Shown here piece by piece: positions 7,684-15,970 of a DNA stretch of 64,000 nt (position 1 is the stretch's first letter; every line of letters starts with the position of its first letter). The stretch spans positions 1 to 64,000 of IMG/VR virus record IMGVR_UViG_3300020463_000007; one strand, given 5' to 3'. This DNA is from a virus. The notes under the pieces are model-generated. The model saw only the letters and a program-made list of their open reading frames with translations. It was not told the DNA's origin and made no database searches. The position numbers and the translations under genes are program-made.

Positions 7684-8143
7684 TCTCAATCCCATGTTGT
7701 TCTGCGAGTTCTTTAAGTTCTTCTCTTGTAGATATTTCAGCAAGTAACTCAACCTCTTTTTGTTTCATGTTTGGATATAATTGTTCTAAAAATTTTAACA
7801 CAGCATTGTTGTTTGTTCCAGGTTTTCTTTTAAATCCTATATATGGATGAAACTTTATTTTACCCCATGCACCACTTATACATAACAGTTGCCACATTAG
7901 TTCTTGATGTCCATTTTCTCTGCCTACACCAATGGTATTAAAGTGTTTATTGTAGTATTCATTTGTTTTGAATACTGCGAGCTCCATTTCTTCTCTAGAC
8001 CCTTGTACGGCGCTTATATAGCGATTAAGAAGCCAAAAAGACACCTGTTTACGTTCTTCAACAGAAAGTTCTTTCCATACACTTTTGGCATTCATATCAA
8101 TAGCGGCTAGTATGTCTTTTATTGGGAGTTTCTGCGATGCCAT
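7670..8143 (-). CDS. Probable clamp-loader small subunit (T4 gp62-like)
   Basis: A 157-residue helical protein. The pattern F/W-LLNRYIS at about 48-55, TNEYYNKH at 69-76, QELMWQLLCISGAWGKIKFHPYI at 88-110 and an acidic/basic helical tail resembles the phage clamp loader A subunit (gp62) family, which with gp44 loads the sliding clamp. The match is by pattern only and gp44 is not in the window, so this is moderate. It overlaps the genes on both sides. Confidence 0.55.
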   Translation of the reverse strand: MASQKLPIKDILAAIDMNAKSVWKELSVEERKQVSFWLLNRYISAVQGSREEMELAVFKTNEYYNKHFNTIGVGRENGHQELMWQLLCISGAWGKIKFHPYIGFKRKPGTNNNAVLKFLEQLYPNMKQKEVELLAEISTREELKELAEQHGIENAKF

Positions 8144-8802
8144 TCTTTAAGTTCCTCTGGAGTATTAATTTCCATACCGTTGAATTCTACTTCAAACACA
8201 GATATACCATATCCATTTTGTAGCCATCTCAGTTGTTCTAATTTTTCAATTTCTTCTTCTTCAAACTGTGTCAAACTTCTGTATGCCTTAAGTGATCTTT
8301 TTGAATATCCGTAAACACCTAGATGGTGTACACCATAATTTAAACCTGCTCTACAAAACCAATGTGCTTCATTTTCTGTATGTATAAGTTTAACACTATT
8401 AGGATCTTTTTGCAAGTCCTTATTCATTTTTGTGTAAACTGTGACAACGTCGTTACCACTTATTGTAAGTCCATGTGCTACAGTTTTAATTATATCTAAT
8501 GACACATCTGGCATGTCTCCCTGAACATTTATTACTCCATCATAAGAGTCTAGTTTAGGAAACCCTGCACATCTTTCTGTACCATTATCATAATAGTCCT
8601 GCATATAAAAACAATTACCATCTGGAAATAAACTATGCACTCTTTTGCTATCAGTTAAAACATACGTATCTATATTAGATTGTTTACAAATATCGTATAC
8701 TCTTTTTACCATAGGCTTATCATGTAATAACGCAATAGGTTTCTCTGGAAACCTAGTACTTGCCATCCTTGCAGGTATACATATTGCAAGATTCAAATTC
8801 AT
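8119..8802 (-). CDS. kdsB: CMP-Kdo synthetase (3-deoxy-manno-octulosonate cytidylyltransferase)
   Basis: A 227-residue nucleotidyltransferase that activates Kdo, the first inner-core LPS sugar, as CMP-Kdo. Visible motifs: IPARMASTRFPEKPIA near the N-terminus (CTP-binding loop), INVQGDMPDV (metal and sugar site; most family members read GDEP, so the E to M change is a deviation), HHLGVYGYSKRSL, and the signature IEKLEQLRWLQNG plus INTPEEL at the C-terminus. The start at 8802 is chosen because it overlaps the upstream stop (ATGA) and has a GGGAG ribosome site; an ATG at 8820 lies inside the upstream gene. It could activate a Kdo-like sugar instead. It fits with the glycan genes at 13-20 kb and 43-48 kb. 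Confidence 0.85.
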   Translation of the reverse strand: MNLNLAICIPARMASTRFPEKPIALLHDKPMVKRVYDICKQSNIDTYVLTDSKRVHSLFPDGNCFYMQDYYDNGTERCAGFPKLDSYDGVINVQGDMPDVSLDIIKTVAHGLTISGNDVVTVYTKMNKDLQKDPNSVKLIHTENEAHWFCRAGLNYGVHHLGVYGYSKRSLKAYRSLTQFEEEEIEKLEQLRWLQNGYGISVFEVEFNGMEINTPEELKEWHRRNSQ

Positions 8803-9065
8803 AACACTCCCATATACCATTTGCCTATACCAACTGCAAATATAAACATGGCAACACTATTAATAAAAATTAAAGCTCTGTCATGCCATAACATTCCTAC
8901 TATGCCCCAACCCATCACACCAAAGAAGTGTAGTATTAAGTTCCAAGGTTCCATACCAGTAATACTTGTAAGTACCATACCCATAAGTATTATTACACTA
9001 GCTGACCATTTTACATACCAACTTAGATCTCCTTTTGGAGTAACCTTTTTTAATTCAGTTGTCAT
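8799..9065 (-). CDS. Small membrane protein, DUF6552-like
   Basis: Starting at the ATG at 9065 (ATGA overlap with the lipoprotein gene), the 88-residue product has a short charged head (MTTELKKVTPKGDLSWYVKW) and three hydrophobic segments separated by a conserved-looking GMLWHDRALIFIN loop. The W-Y-V-K-W entry, the GWG and the WHDRAL pattern resemble small marine DUF6552-type membrane proteins. The role is unknown. It sits between a lipoprotein and CMP-Kdo synthetase, so an envelope location is likely. Confidence 0.7.
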   Translation of the reverse strand: MTTELKKVTPKGDLSWYVKWSASVIILMGMVLTSITGMEPWNLILHFFGVMGWGIVGMLWHDRALIFINSVAMFIFAVGIGKWYMGVL

Positions 9066-9289
9066 GTCTCTAAGTCTTCCCACTCTTGTTCGTCCTCTTT
9101 GTAAAAATCTGGGCATCCATCATCTGTGCAATAATTTGGATCTACTTTTTCTATTCCTGATGTATCGCCTGATCCTAGTGCTTTAAAGAATTCACTTATT
9201 GTATTGGTCTTTTCTTTAGTAGCTTGACAAGCAGTCAATGTCATTAAAATTGTTGCAATTATTATTTTATTCTTTAAGTTCTTCTGCAT
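9062..9289 (-). CDS. Small predicted lipoprotein
   Basis: A 75-residue protein with a lipoprotein signal: Lys-rich start (MQKNLKNK), hydrophobic core, and lipobox LTAC with the acylated Cys at residue 21. The mature part is short and acidic, with C-T-D-D-G-C-P-D in the middle. It should be exported and anchored in the host envelope. Phage lipoproteins of this kind may act in superinfection exclusion or lysis, but nothing here decides. It has its own promoter (9297-9325) inside the upstream gene, almost directly before the ATG. Confidence 0.75.
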   Translation of the reverse strand: MQKNLKNKIIIATILMTLTACQATKEKTNTISEFFKALGSGDTSGIEKVDPNYCTDDGCPDFYKEDEQEWEDLET

Positions 9290-9542
9290 CTTTTATAGTA
9301 TAGTACATTATTATTAATCTGTCAAGTTGTTTTTTAAATGCTTGATTTGTTTTGGCTATTGATATCATATGTCGCCATTCTGCATGAGAAAATAAATCTC
9401 CTTGTGCTCTAGCAACTCCCTCAGGACTACCTCCAACTATCCATCTTGGTATTTTGTTGTGAGGCGCATCTCTATATCGAGCGAAAACCACACCGTCAGC
9501 TCTTTCATATATTAATGCCTCTCCTTTTAGGAGAGTTCCCAT
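9267..9542 (-). CDS. Hypothetical protein, 91 aa
   Basis: A small alpha/beta protein: an N-terminal beta part (EALIYERADGVVFARYRD), a basic IPRWIVGGSP turn, then helices to the end (FKKQLDRLIIMYYTIKDAEELKE). No catalytic motif is seen. It starts at TAATG overlapping the cupin stop by one base and overlaps the lipoprotein gene by 23 bases at its 3' end, where the promoter for the latter lies. It has the style of small T4-like phage proteins. Function unknown. Confidence 0.75.
   Translation of the reverse strand: MGTLLKGEALIYERADGVVFARYRDAPHNKIPRWIVGGSPEGVARAQGDLFSHAEWRHMISIAKTNQAFKKQLDRLIIMYYTIKDAEELKE
9297..9325 (-). promoter_or_regulatory. Sigma70-type promoter of the lipoprotein gene, nearly leaderless
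   Basis: TTGACA (9320-9325), 17 bases, TATACT (9297-9302) on the minus strand, with only seven bases to the ATG at 9289. It lies within the 3' coding part of the gene at 9267-9542. Confidence 0.7.
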
Positions 9543-9889
9543 TATACTTGGGTTCCTACTGTTCTGCGGACAATATCATTATGATTAAATTCAGCCCAAT
9601 ATAATTCAAACGCTACTCCATCTTCAAGTCCTTCAAATTGGTGTACCTTACCTGGCTTAACTTGGGTAAAATCTCCTGCATTTAAAATAGTTTCATCTAC
9701 TAGTCCATCCTGATCATCTTGCCAAACACGTACTAGCATTTTACCAGACTCAACAAAGAATCCATTCCATTTAAATTGGTGTTCATGTTCACTACATTTG
9801 AAACCTTTTTTAAATTCAATACGATGAAATTCTAAAACACCGTTTGCATGAATCAGTTCTGTCTGACCCCATATCTTTCCTGCTTTCAT
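9542..9889 (-). CDS. Cupin-fold protein
   Basis: A 115-residue single-domain cupin. It has the first cupin motif around CSEHEHQFKWNGFFVESG (about 34-51, metal-binding H-x-H and E) and the second around GDFTQVKPGKVHQFEGLEDG. The sequence style (KIWGQTELIH, VRVWQD) is close to mannose-6-phosphate isomerase type II C-terminal cupins and to the other two cupins in this window (18717-19478 C-terminus, 47025-47441). The ATG at 9889 is preferred because AGGAG lies seven bases before it; another ATG at 9895 is too close. It may act on a nucleotide-activated or phosphorylated sugar. Confidence 0.8.
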   Translation of the reverse strand: MKAGKIWGQTELIHANGVLEFHRIEFKKGFKCSEHEHQFKWNGFFVESGKMLVRVWQDDQDGLVDETILNAGDFTQVKPGKVHQFEGLEDGVAFELYWAEFNHNDIVRRTVGTQV

Positions 9890-9901
9890 TTTCATTCTCC
9901 T

Positions 9902-10408
9902 TTATAATATAAGTCCGTAATCAATTATTTCAGACTGCCGTGATATTTCTTTTATAAAATATGCACAAAGCGGATTTGCTCCTTCAGTAATTGGTACTGC
10001 TAATAATTGTCCATTTTTTACTTTAGGAAAATACCATTTTACATCATTGTAAAAATTGGTAATTTTTATTTCGCCATAATCTATCTTATAGCTAGATAGA
10101 GGGTTGAATAAAAATGCTTCAAAACCTCTATTGTTTATACTTGTAAGAGGAAGTACTTCTAAATCATTTCCGCTTGTACTATCACCAACTGCTATAGACC
10201 AATCTAATGGCATCATTATTTCTTTGCCTGCAATTTCTAAAACCATTGCAGGAGCATTAAAACTTTCTAGAAAAATTAACGGTATAAAAAAGAAATCCGG
10301 ATCTTTTGGATCACTATTATCTAGTACTGCAAATCTTATATCTTCTTCAAGTTCATCAGGTAAGTTTGTTAATGGAAAACACTTATCCTCTAATGTTAAT
10401 ATTCTCAT
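9902..10408 (-). CDS. Conserved-looking phage protein of unknown function, 168 aa
   Basis: A mixed alpha/beta acidic protein without recognisable catalytic motif. Visible features are DELEEDIRFAVLDNSDP, FFFIPLIFLESFNAP, the GKEIMMPLDWSIAVGD segment and a C-terminal CAYFIKEISRQ helix. It has a clear AAGGAA ribosome site and lies 11 bases downstream of uvsW, so the two are likely transcribed together. Not recognised. Confidence 0.75.
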   Translation of the reverse strand: MRILTLEDKCFPLTNLPDELEEDIRFAVLDNSDPKDPDFFFIPLIFLESFNAPAMVLEIAGKEIMMPLDWSIAVGDSTSGNDLEVLPLTSINNRGFEAFLFNPLSSYKIDYGEIKITNFYNDVKWYFPKVKNGQLLAVPITEGANPLCAYFIKEISRQSEIIDYGLIL

Positions 10409-10419
10409 GTATTATTCCT

Positions 10420-11877
10420 TTAGTTCCATTCAACCTTTTCAATGGTAAATGGATATTGTGCTTCTTTGTAAAATTTCTTACGTTGTGTTAAATGCCGTTT
10501 TGCAAATTTACAAGTTGATGTTAAGTCCCAAATTTGTACAAAGTCTTTGTCTTTAGCCTTTCGTACTCCTCTTCCTATACTTTGAATAACTCTTACAAAG
10601 CTCTTTCCAGGTTCAATAAGAACAAGATTAAAAATACGAGGAATATTAATACCAACGGAGGCCACGCCATATGTTGCAATAATAACTTTATTAGTTGCTT
10701 CTTTAACTTCGTCATAAGATTCTTTTCTGTCTTTTAGTTTCATATCTCCTTTAACAAAAACGCTATCAGGAATAATTTCCTGTAACATTTCACCAGCGGA
10801 AATCCTGTCAACTAATATAAGTGTGTTGCCTGATTGTGAAATTGTGTTTAAAAGTTTGCCTATATAGTCTATCCTGTCTTTATTAGTAACAAGATATTTT
10901 AATTCTTCTTGATAGTTTTTATGCACCATTGTATCAATTAATTGTATTACATTAACATGACAGTTAGATAGTACACCTTTGTCTTGTAATTCTTTTGCTG
11001 TAACTTTGCCAATTACTGGCCCTAAACTTGCATGTATGCTTTCAAATTCAAATTTTTCTTTTGGTATAGTACCAGTTAAGCCCCAACGTATAGGAGCATT
11101 TCTTAAATTTTGTGTAAGTAATTTTTTAAGGACTTCTGCTTTTGCTTGATGAACTTCATCTATAATTATTGTGCTTACCCCGTCAAGAAACTCTGCAAGA
11201 CTCAATACTGCGGATCCATCCTTTGTTTTCTTGTCAAGAATATTTAAACTCTGCCAAGTACATATAGTATGAGTTTTGCCTAGTTCTTTTCTATCTCCAA
11301 AGTAGACTCCTACGTCCAACCCACAGTTAATATAATCTTCCTCAGTCTGCGTGACTAGACTTTTATTTGGAACAATTACCAGACTACGTCCGTACGTGTC
11401 TGTGATGTTGCTTAAGGTGGCAGTAATAATAGTTTTACCGGCTCCTGTTGCGACTTCTTGTAAAGATTGAGGATTTTCTAAGAAGTTATTAATCACCTCT
11501 ACTTGATAATCACGCAACCGAATCTTTTCACCCTCAGCAGGATGTCCCTTTGGCCATGTGTTGTCTCCCCAATAATCTGCATCTACTTTGTCGAAATGCA
11601 AATCTACTGTTTGACGTTTATCCACAATGTCTGCTATTTCAACATTGCATTTGTGTAATACATCAGTTATAGTTCCAAGATGATTTACATATCCTGTGCC
11701 ACCTATACCAAAAAATGCAACTTTACCATCCCATCTTCCAAGTTTGTACTGCGGCATATAACGGGCATACGGTACTTCAAATTTAAGTGCATTTGCAATT
11801 CGCCTACGCACATCAACTTCAAGTCCTTCGATTTTGATGTTTACTTCATCTTCAATAATTAATCTACATGTAGCCAT
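10420..11877 (-). CDS. uvsW: UvsW-type superfamily 2 recombination helicase
   Basis: A 485-residue SF2 helicase that in T4 remodels branched DNA, drives branch migration and restarts forks. The N-terminal DNA-binding region (YMPQYKLGRWDGKV, about 40-53) typical of UvsW precedes Walker A ATGAGKT (143-149) and the DEVH box (240-243). The WGLTGTIP motif and the C-terminal VIQSIGRGVRKAKDKD (motif VI) follow. The start MATCRLIIEDE at 11877 is preferred over an upstream in-frame start at 11901, since it gives a one-base gap to the preceding gene. Confidence 0.92.
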   Translation of the reverse strand: MATCRLIIEDEVNIKIEGLEVDVRRRIANALKFEVPYARYMPQYKLGRWDGKVAFFGIGGTGYVNHLGTITDVLHKCNVEIADIVDKRQTVDLHFDKVDADYWGDNTWPKGHPAEGEKIRLRDYQVEVINNFLENPQSLQEVATGAGKTIITATLSNITDTYGRSLVIVPNKSLVTQTEEDYINCGLDVGVYFGDRKELGKTHTICTWQSLNILDKKTKDGSAVLSLAEFLDGVSTIIIDEVHQAKAEVLKKLLTQNLRNAPIRWGLTGTIPKEKFEFESIHASLGPVIGKVTAKELQDKGVLSNCHVNVIQLIDTMVHKNYQEELKYLVTNKDRIDYIGKLLNTISQSGNTLILVDRISAGEMLQEIIPDSVFVKGDMKLKDRKESYDEVKEATNKVIIATYGVASVGINIPRIFNLVLIEPGKSFVRVIQSIGRGVRKAKDKDFVQIWDLTSTCKFAKRHLTQRKKFYKEAQYPFTIEKVEWN

Positions 11878-11878
11878 A

Positions 11879-13090
11879 TTATAAAGTTTGTACCTTCGCA
11901 CGATTAAATGGACTAATATCTGTATCGTAATGAATAATCAAATCCAATGGATTTACATAATCATTTACCTTGGCATGCATTCTTACACTACCAATAGTTA
12001 ATACAGTATTAGGTCTCCATTCGCTCTTAAGTAACGGTTTAGGAAACTTATTACTATTAATATACACTACTTTTGTGTTTGTGTCAAGTATATTATTTAA
12101 TTTGTTTAGTTTTACATATTCATTAAAGTCTTTGTTTGAATTTTTATCATTACTTACTCTAAATAATACACTCATATCTTGTTCGAATATAATATTTCTT
12201 AGTCCTTTATTAATTTTGACTAATCCTTCTAATGGAGATTCTATTGGTAATATTACCAATAATGGAAATCTATTTAACTCCAACAAACTTTCTAGTACTC
12301 TTTCAATAGGATATACATCCGGCGGCACTATCACATTATATTCTTTTCTTTGTACAATTTTTTTACTCAAAATTGTTAAGGCATTTAAACTTTCTTCTAA
12401 TTCTTGTTGATCAAAATGATGTAATCCTAGTTGGTCTTTACGATCATTATAAATTGCTAAATTTTCTTTCGTAGGCTCGCCTATAGACGAAATCATAAAA
12501 TCTATTGCTCTGTCAGATAAGTTTTTAAGTTTAAAAGAATAAATGCCTGGTACATAATCATCTTGGTTATTACTCATTGCTTCTACCTTTTGGAAGTATT
12601 CATATAACTCTGCTTCTATGTCAAAGTTATTATTTTTAAAATTTGATATTACTTGATATACATTTAATTCATTGAAAGGAAAATAATGTATTTTTTCTTT
12701 ACTGTTGTATAAGTGTCCTACTGCGCCTACTTTTGCCTTTTCAATTGCAGTCAAAAGTTTTTTATTGAAAATAAATTTTACTGCAATACACAATTCATCT
12801 GAATCATTATAAACCAACTTAATAGTTTTTTCTCTGTTTAATTGTCTTAACGGTACACGTAAATTGTCAAAAGATTTTGTTATATCATTTTCAAACATAT
12901 CATTATAAGATAATAATTTTGTTTTTAACAATTCATGCTGTCTATCTGTTAAACCAATACCTCTAACTACCTGTCTTCCTAAGCTAGTTAAGATATTATA
13001 ATCTTCCCTTTTTATTGTAAACATTCCTTTAGGGGCAGTTTGGAATCCCACAAGTAGCTCAAGACAATCTTCTATGGTTTCTGTATTCAT
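11879..13090 (-). CDS. Large hypothetical protein upstream of uvsW
   Basis: A 403-residue Lys/Asn/Leu-rich protein. The first half is helical; the middle holds a beta/alpha section (FPLLVILPIESPLEGLVKI, IIFEQDMSVLFRVSNDK) and the end reads HYDTDISPFNRAKVQTL. No Walker motif or zinc finger is visible, though the C-terminal part has the rhythm of a degenerate nucleotide-binding fold. It has its own near-consensus promoter with no leader (13097-13125), so it is probably early. With uvsW directly downstream, a recombination or replication role is possible. Not recognised. Confidence 0.8.
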   Translation of the reverse strand: MNTETIEDCLELLVGFQTAPKGMFTIKREDYNILTSLGRQVVRGIGLTDRQHELLKTKLLSYNDMFENDITKSFDNLRVPLRQLNREKTIKLVYNDSDELCIAVKFIFNKKLLTAIEKAKVGAVGHLYNSKEKIHYFPFNELNVYQVISNFKNNNFDIEAELYEYFQKVEAMSNNQDDYVPGIYSFKLKNLSDRAIDFMISSIGEPTKENLAIYNDRKDQLGLHHFDQQELEESLNALTILSKKIVQRKEYNVIVPPDVYPIERVLESLLELNRFPLLVILPIESPLEGLVKINKGLRNIIFEQDMSVLFRVSNDKNSNKDFNEYVKLNKLNNILDTNTKVVYINSNKFPKPLLKSEWRPNTVLTIGSVRMHAKVNDYVNPLDLIIHYDTDISPFNRAKVQTL

Positions 13091-13096
13091 AGTAGT

Positions 13097-13125
13097 ATTA
13101 TAGCTGATTAAAGTTTAAAAGTCAA
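13097..13125 (-). promoter_or_regulatory. Sigma70-type promoter, predicted leaderless
   Basis: Minus strand: TTGACT (13120-13125), a 17-base spacer, TATAAT (13097-13102), then ACTACT and the ATG at 13090. The expected +1 coincides with the ATG. Box sequence, spacer length and distance to the ATG are identical to the primase promoter at 2219-2247. It overlaps the 3' end of the gene at 13108-13950. Confidence 0.8.
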
Positions 13126-13950
13126 GTGTTTATGCGGGATTCCTGCAGATATTTCTTCTAAGGTATATTCTGTGTGAGCGTAATCATTTAGCCATTGTTG
13201 TCTATCATGTAACACAGGCATATGTATTGTGTTTAGATTTTGATTCGCTACATCCCATGCTAAACTACTCGGGCCTGTAAAAGCCGGCACTCCGGCGAGT
13301 ATACTATGTATGCCTGGATTGCTTGACCAATTTACGGTAGCCCAAGCACCTTTAAAAGACATGTCAAAGTCATCATATGTATTAGGTATTTTTTTCGGTT
13401 CTTCTCTGCGTACATTACTCCATTCGCGTTCTATTTCTGGTAATGAACATCGAGGATGCGGTCTAAAAATTATAGGCAAATTAGAATGTAGTTTGATAGT
13501 ATCAATAGTTTTCATTAACCAATTAGCCATTGATCCCATATTTTTCCATTGTAGACTTTTGTCATGTTGTCCACATATTAAAATATGTTCTCCACTCATT
13601 CGCCATGGTTGTAATTCTAATCCTAGCTTATTAGCTCTTTCACTATTATTACCACTAGGCCCAAAGTAAGCATCTCTATTAATGCCATTTAAACCAACCT
13701 TCCAAGTTGTACCTCTTTTTATTCCGCCAACTTCTAATACTATTGTTGGTTTGTTTTGCTCCCATACTTTTTTGTTTGGAGCCATTCTACCATTAAATAA
13801 TACACTCCATATAACATTAACATCGGCACTACTATCATTGTAAACCACATCAATATTGTTATGCACACAGCCGTTAGCAAAAGCATCGAAAACAGGTTTA
13901 CTATTAAGTGCGCCATAGTCTGTCCATAAACTAAATTTTTGTTTTATCAT
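13108..13950 (-). CDS. Surface-polysaccharide glycosyltransferase-like protein
   Basis: A 280-residue protein with the second Rossmann-like half of a GT-B enzyme: ILICGQHDKSLQW, then IIFRPHPRCSLPEIE (about 168-182), then the donor-site-like GAWATVNWSSNPGIHSILAGVPAFTGP. The FRPHPR and W-S-S-N-P-G-I-H patterns are reminiscent of capsule-synthesis (KpsC/KpsS-type) proteins, some of which use CMP-Kdo. The same core recurs in the neighbours at 16114-17043 and in the C-terminal half of 17030-18760. It overlaps the glyA stop by four bases. Donor and acceptor are unknown. Confidence 0.7.
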   Translation of the reverse strand: MIKQKFSLWTDYGALNSKPVFDAFANGCVHNNIDVVYNDSSADVNVIWSVLFNGRMAPNKKVWEQNKPTIVLEVGGIKRGTTWKVGLNGINRDAYFGPSGNNSERANKLGLELQPWRMSGEHILICGQHDKSLQWKNMGSMANWLMKTIDTIKLHSNLPIIFRPHPRCSLPEIEREWSNVRREEPKKIPNTYDDFDMSFKGAWATVNWSSNPGIHSILAGVPAFTGPSSLAWDVANQNLNTIHMPVLHDRQQWLNDYAHTEYTLEEISAGIPHKHLTFKL

Positions 13951-15086
13951 CGTAATAAATTAGCAATTTTTTGTGCAAGTTCTCTGAACCAGTATTCTTT
14001 ATGTCCTCTAGTAGTTTCAGCGGCAGTACCTATTCTGATACCACTTGTTTCCACAAACGATCTTGGATCGTTTGGTACTCCATTTTTATTAACAGTAATA
14101 CCATTAGCTTCTAATAAGTCTGCAGCCTCTCTTCCTGACCATTTAGTATCACTTAAATCCAATAATATAATATGACTATCTGTTCCATTTGTTAATACTT
14201 TCATACCATACTGGTTTAATGAAAGTGCCATTGCTTGTGCATTAGCAACAACCTGTTGTGAATATTCTTTAAATTCATCTGTGTTTGCTTCAATAAATGC
14301 TTGTGCTTTTGCAGCTATAATATTCATTAGTGGACCACCTTGTGTACCGGGAAAAATTGCACTATTAATTTTTTTTGTATAGTCTGGATTATTCCATAAT
14401 ATAATTCCGCCTCTTGGACCACGTAAAGTTTTATGAGTTGTACTTGTAACAAAGTCTGCATAAGGCACAGGACTTGGATAAACATTGCCAGCAATTAATC
14501 CTGAATAGTGTGCCATGTCTACTAACAAATATGCTTTTACTTTATCTGCTATATGTCTAAACATTGCAAAGTCAATAGCTCTAGGATATGCACTTGCTCC
14601 GGCTATTATCATTTTTGGTCTTATTTCTTGCGCCTTTGCCATTATATCTGCATAATCTAAGATACCATTATCATTAACTCCATAGTGATGAGACTCGTAT
14701 ACTTTTCCTGATATGTTCACCGGAGCACCATGACTCAAATGACCTCCACTTGCAAGATCCATGCCTAGTATTTTATCGCCTGGTTTTAAAAAAGCAAGAT
14801 AAATTGCTGTGTTTGCATTTGCTCCACAATGTGGTTGTACGTTTGCAAATTCACAGCCGTATAATTCTTTGAGTTGATCTATTGCAAGTTGTTCTATTGA
14901 ATCCATATGTTCACAACCGTTATAATATCTTTTTCCTGGATATCCTTCTGCATACTTATTAGTAAACACAGAACCTGCCAAAGCCATTACATCGTGTGAT
15001 GCAAAATTTTCACTTGCAATTAATTCTATAGTAGATGCTTGTCTATCTATTTCTTTATCTAATATTTCAAAAACACGTTTATCCAT
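13947..15086 (-). CDS. glyA: Serine hydroxymethyltransferase
   Basis: A PLP enzyme interconverting serine plus tetrahydrofolate and glycine plus methylene-THF. The fold-type I motifs are intact: ELIASEN (21-27), KYAEGYPGKRYY (44-55), LLVDMAHYSGL with D190/H193, the PLP-lysine motif TTHKTLRGPRGG with K219, and TSGIRIGT for the substrate carboxylate. At 379 residues it lacks about 30-40 residues of the C-terminus of the E. coli enzyme (417 aa) and about 10 at the N-terminus, while all active-site motifs remain. It sits inside a glycosyltransferase cluster. It could supply one-carbon units for thymidylate synthesis, or glycine/serine. Confidence 0.93.
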   Translation of the reverse strand: MDKRVFEILDKEIDRQASTIELIASENFASHDVMALAGSVFTNKYAEGYPGKRYYNGCEHMDSIEQLAIDQLKELYGCEFANVQPHCGANANTAIYLAFLKPGDKILGMDLASGGHLSHGAPVNISGKVYESHHYGVNDNGILDYADIMAKAQEIRPKMIIAGASAYPRAIDFAMFRHIADKVKAYLLVDMAHYSGLIAGNVYPSPVPYADFVTSTTHKTLRGPRGGIILWNNPDYTKKINSAIFPGTQGGPLMNIIAAKAQAFIEANTDEFKEYSQQVVANAQAMALSLNQYGMKVLTNGTDSHIILLDLSDTKWSGREAADLLEANGITVNKNGVPNDPRSFVETSGIRIGTAAETTRGHKEYWFRELAQKIANLLR

Positions 15087-15087
15087 T

Positions 15088-15924
15088 TTATCCCTGCCAA
15101 TATAATTCGCTTCTTTGATTGACTAAATCTTTTGTCAAACTTTTTCCTGTATCTTTACGAGCACCTTTGAGATGATCCATCCATTTTCCTAGCACACAGT
15201 TAATTAATGGGTGGCCGCCTCCGCCGGTTATTGCTCCTTTAAGTATCATGTCCTCTGTGTAATCTAGTACATTTGGATATTCAACTTTCATCTTATTTAA
15301 TATATTTCCAAAAACAAAACTATCATGCCATTCTTCTAGTAAGAAGATTCCGTTTTCTGCTTCCTCGTATACTCTTTCAAATTCTGCCATAAATTTTTTA
15401 CATACTTCATTCTTTACATTAAGTCCGTAAAATCCGCACTCTGGCCATGTTTGTGATCCTTTGCCTCTACCAACATACGTAATCCATTTATCATTTGGCA
15501 GTAATTCTGCAAACTGTTCGTAACTCCACGGACTGTGAATAAAGGTATCAGCATCCATCCATATACACCAGTCTTTAGAGCGTCTTACAGCGTCATACAC
15601 AGCATATGTTTTATTAGCAAACCTTACAGCGTCCCATTTAAATTCTTTGTGATGATCGCGTGGTCTACGTTCAGGCCAAGGACATTTACCAATTGCTTTT
15701 GGTACATTACCCCATGTTTGTTTGAATCTATTTAGATCTGGTAACGCATCAACTGCATTTAATATTTCAATTTGATCTGGGTCGGGATTAGTAGGATTAC
15801 AATTTTCTGCGTATACAAGTAATTTAATGCGTTTATCAACTTGTTGTGCAAAACTATCTAAAAACCTTTGCCCGTATTTTTCTAGTCCTGGTTGATGAAA
15901 AGTTGTTAATACTAATATGTCCAT
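15088..15924 (-). CDS. GT-A type glycosyltransferase-like protein
   Basis: About 278 residues. The N-terminus MDILVLTTFHQPG begins a GT-A-like nucleotide-binding half, and DWCIWMDADTFIHSPW contains a D-x-D (DAD) metal/nucleotide-sugar motif. ECGFYGLNVKNEVCKKF and the C-terminal GGGGHPLINCVLGKWMDHLKG (split here: GGGGHPLINC, then a W-H-x2-G ending) are typical of small phage or bacterial sugar transferases. The ATG at 15924 (AGGAA upstream) is preferred; a GTG at 15969 would add 15 residues. It ends one base before glyA, implying co-expression. Substrates are unknown. Confidence 0.75.
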   Translation of the reverse strand: MDILVLTTFHQPGLEKYGQRFLDSFAQQVDKRIKLLVYAENCNPTNPDPDQIEILNAVDALPDLNRFKQTWGNVPKAIGKCPWPERRPRDHHKEFKWDAVRFANKTYAVYDAVRRSKDWCIWMDADTFIHSPWSYEQFAELLPNDKWITYVGRGKGSQTWPECGFYGLNVKNEVCKKFMAEFERVYEEAENGIFLLEEWHDSFVFGNILNKMKVEYPNVLDYTEDMILKGAITGGGGHPLINCVLGKWMDHLKGARKDTGKSLTKDLVNQRSELYWQG

Positions 15925-15970
15925 TGTTGTTGTAATTCCTTGTGTCAATTGCCATGCATTAAACGTCACA

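Noticed and set aside
7684-7752. Longer N-terminus for the zinc-finger protein at 6994
   Set aside because: It would overlap the upstream gene by over 80 bases, while an ATG at 7683 directly precedes the finger.
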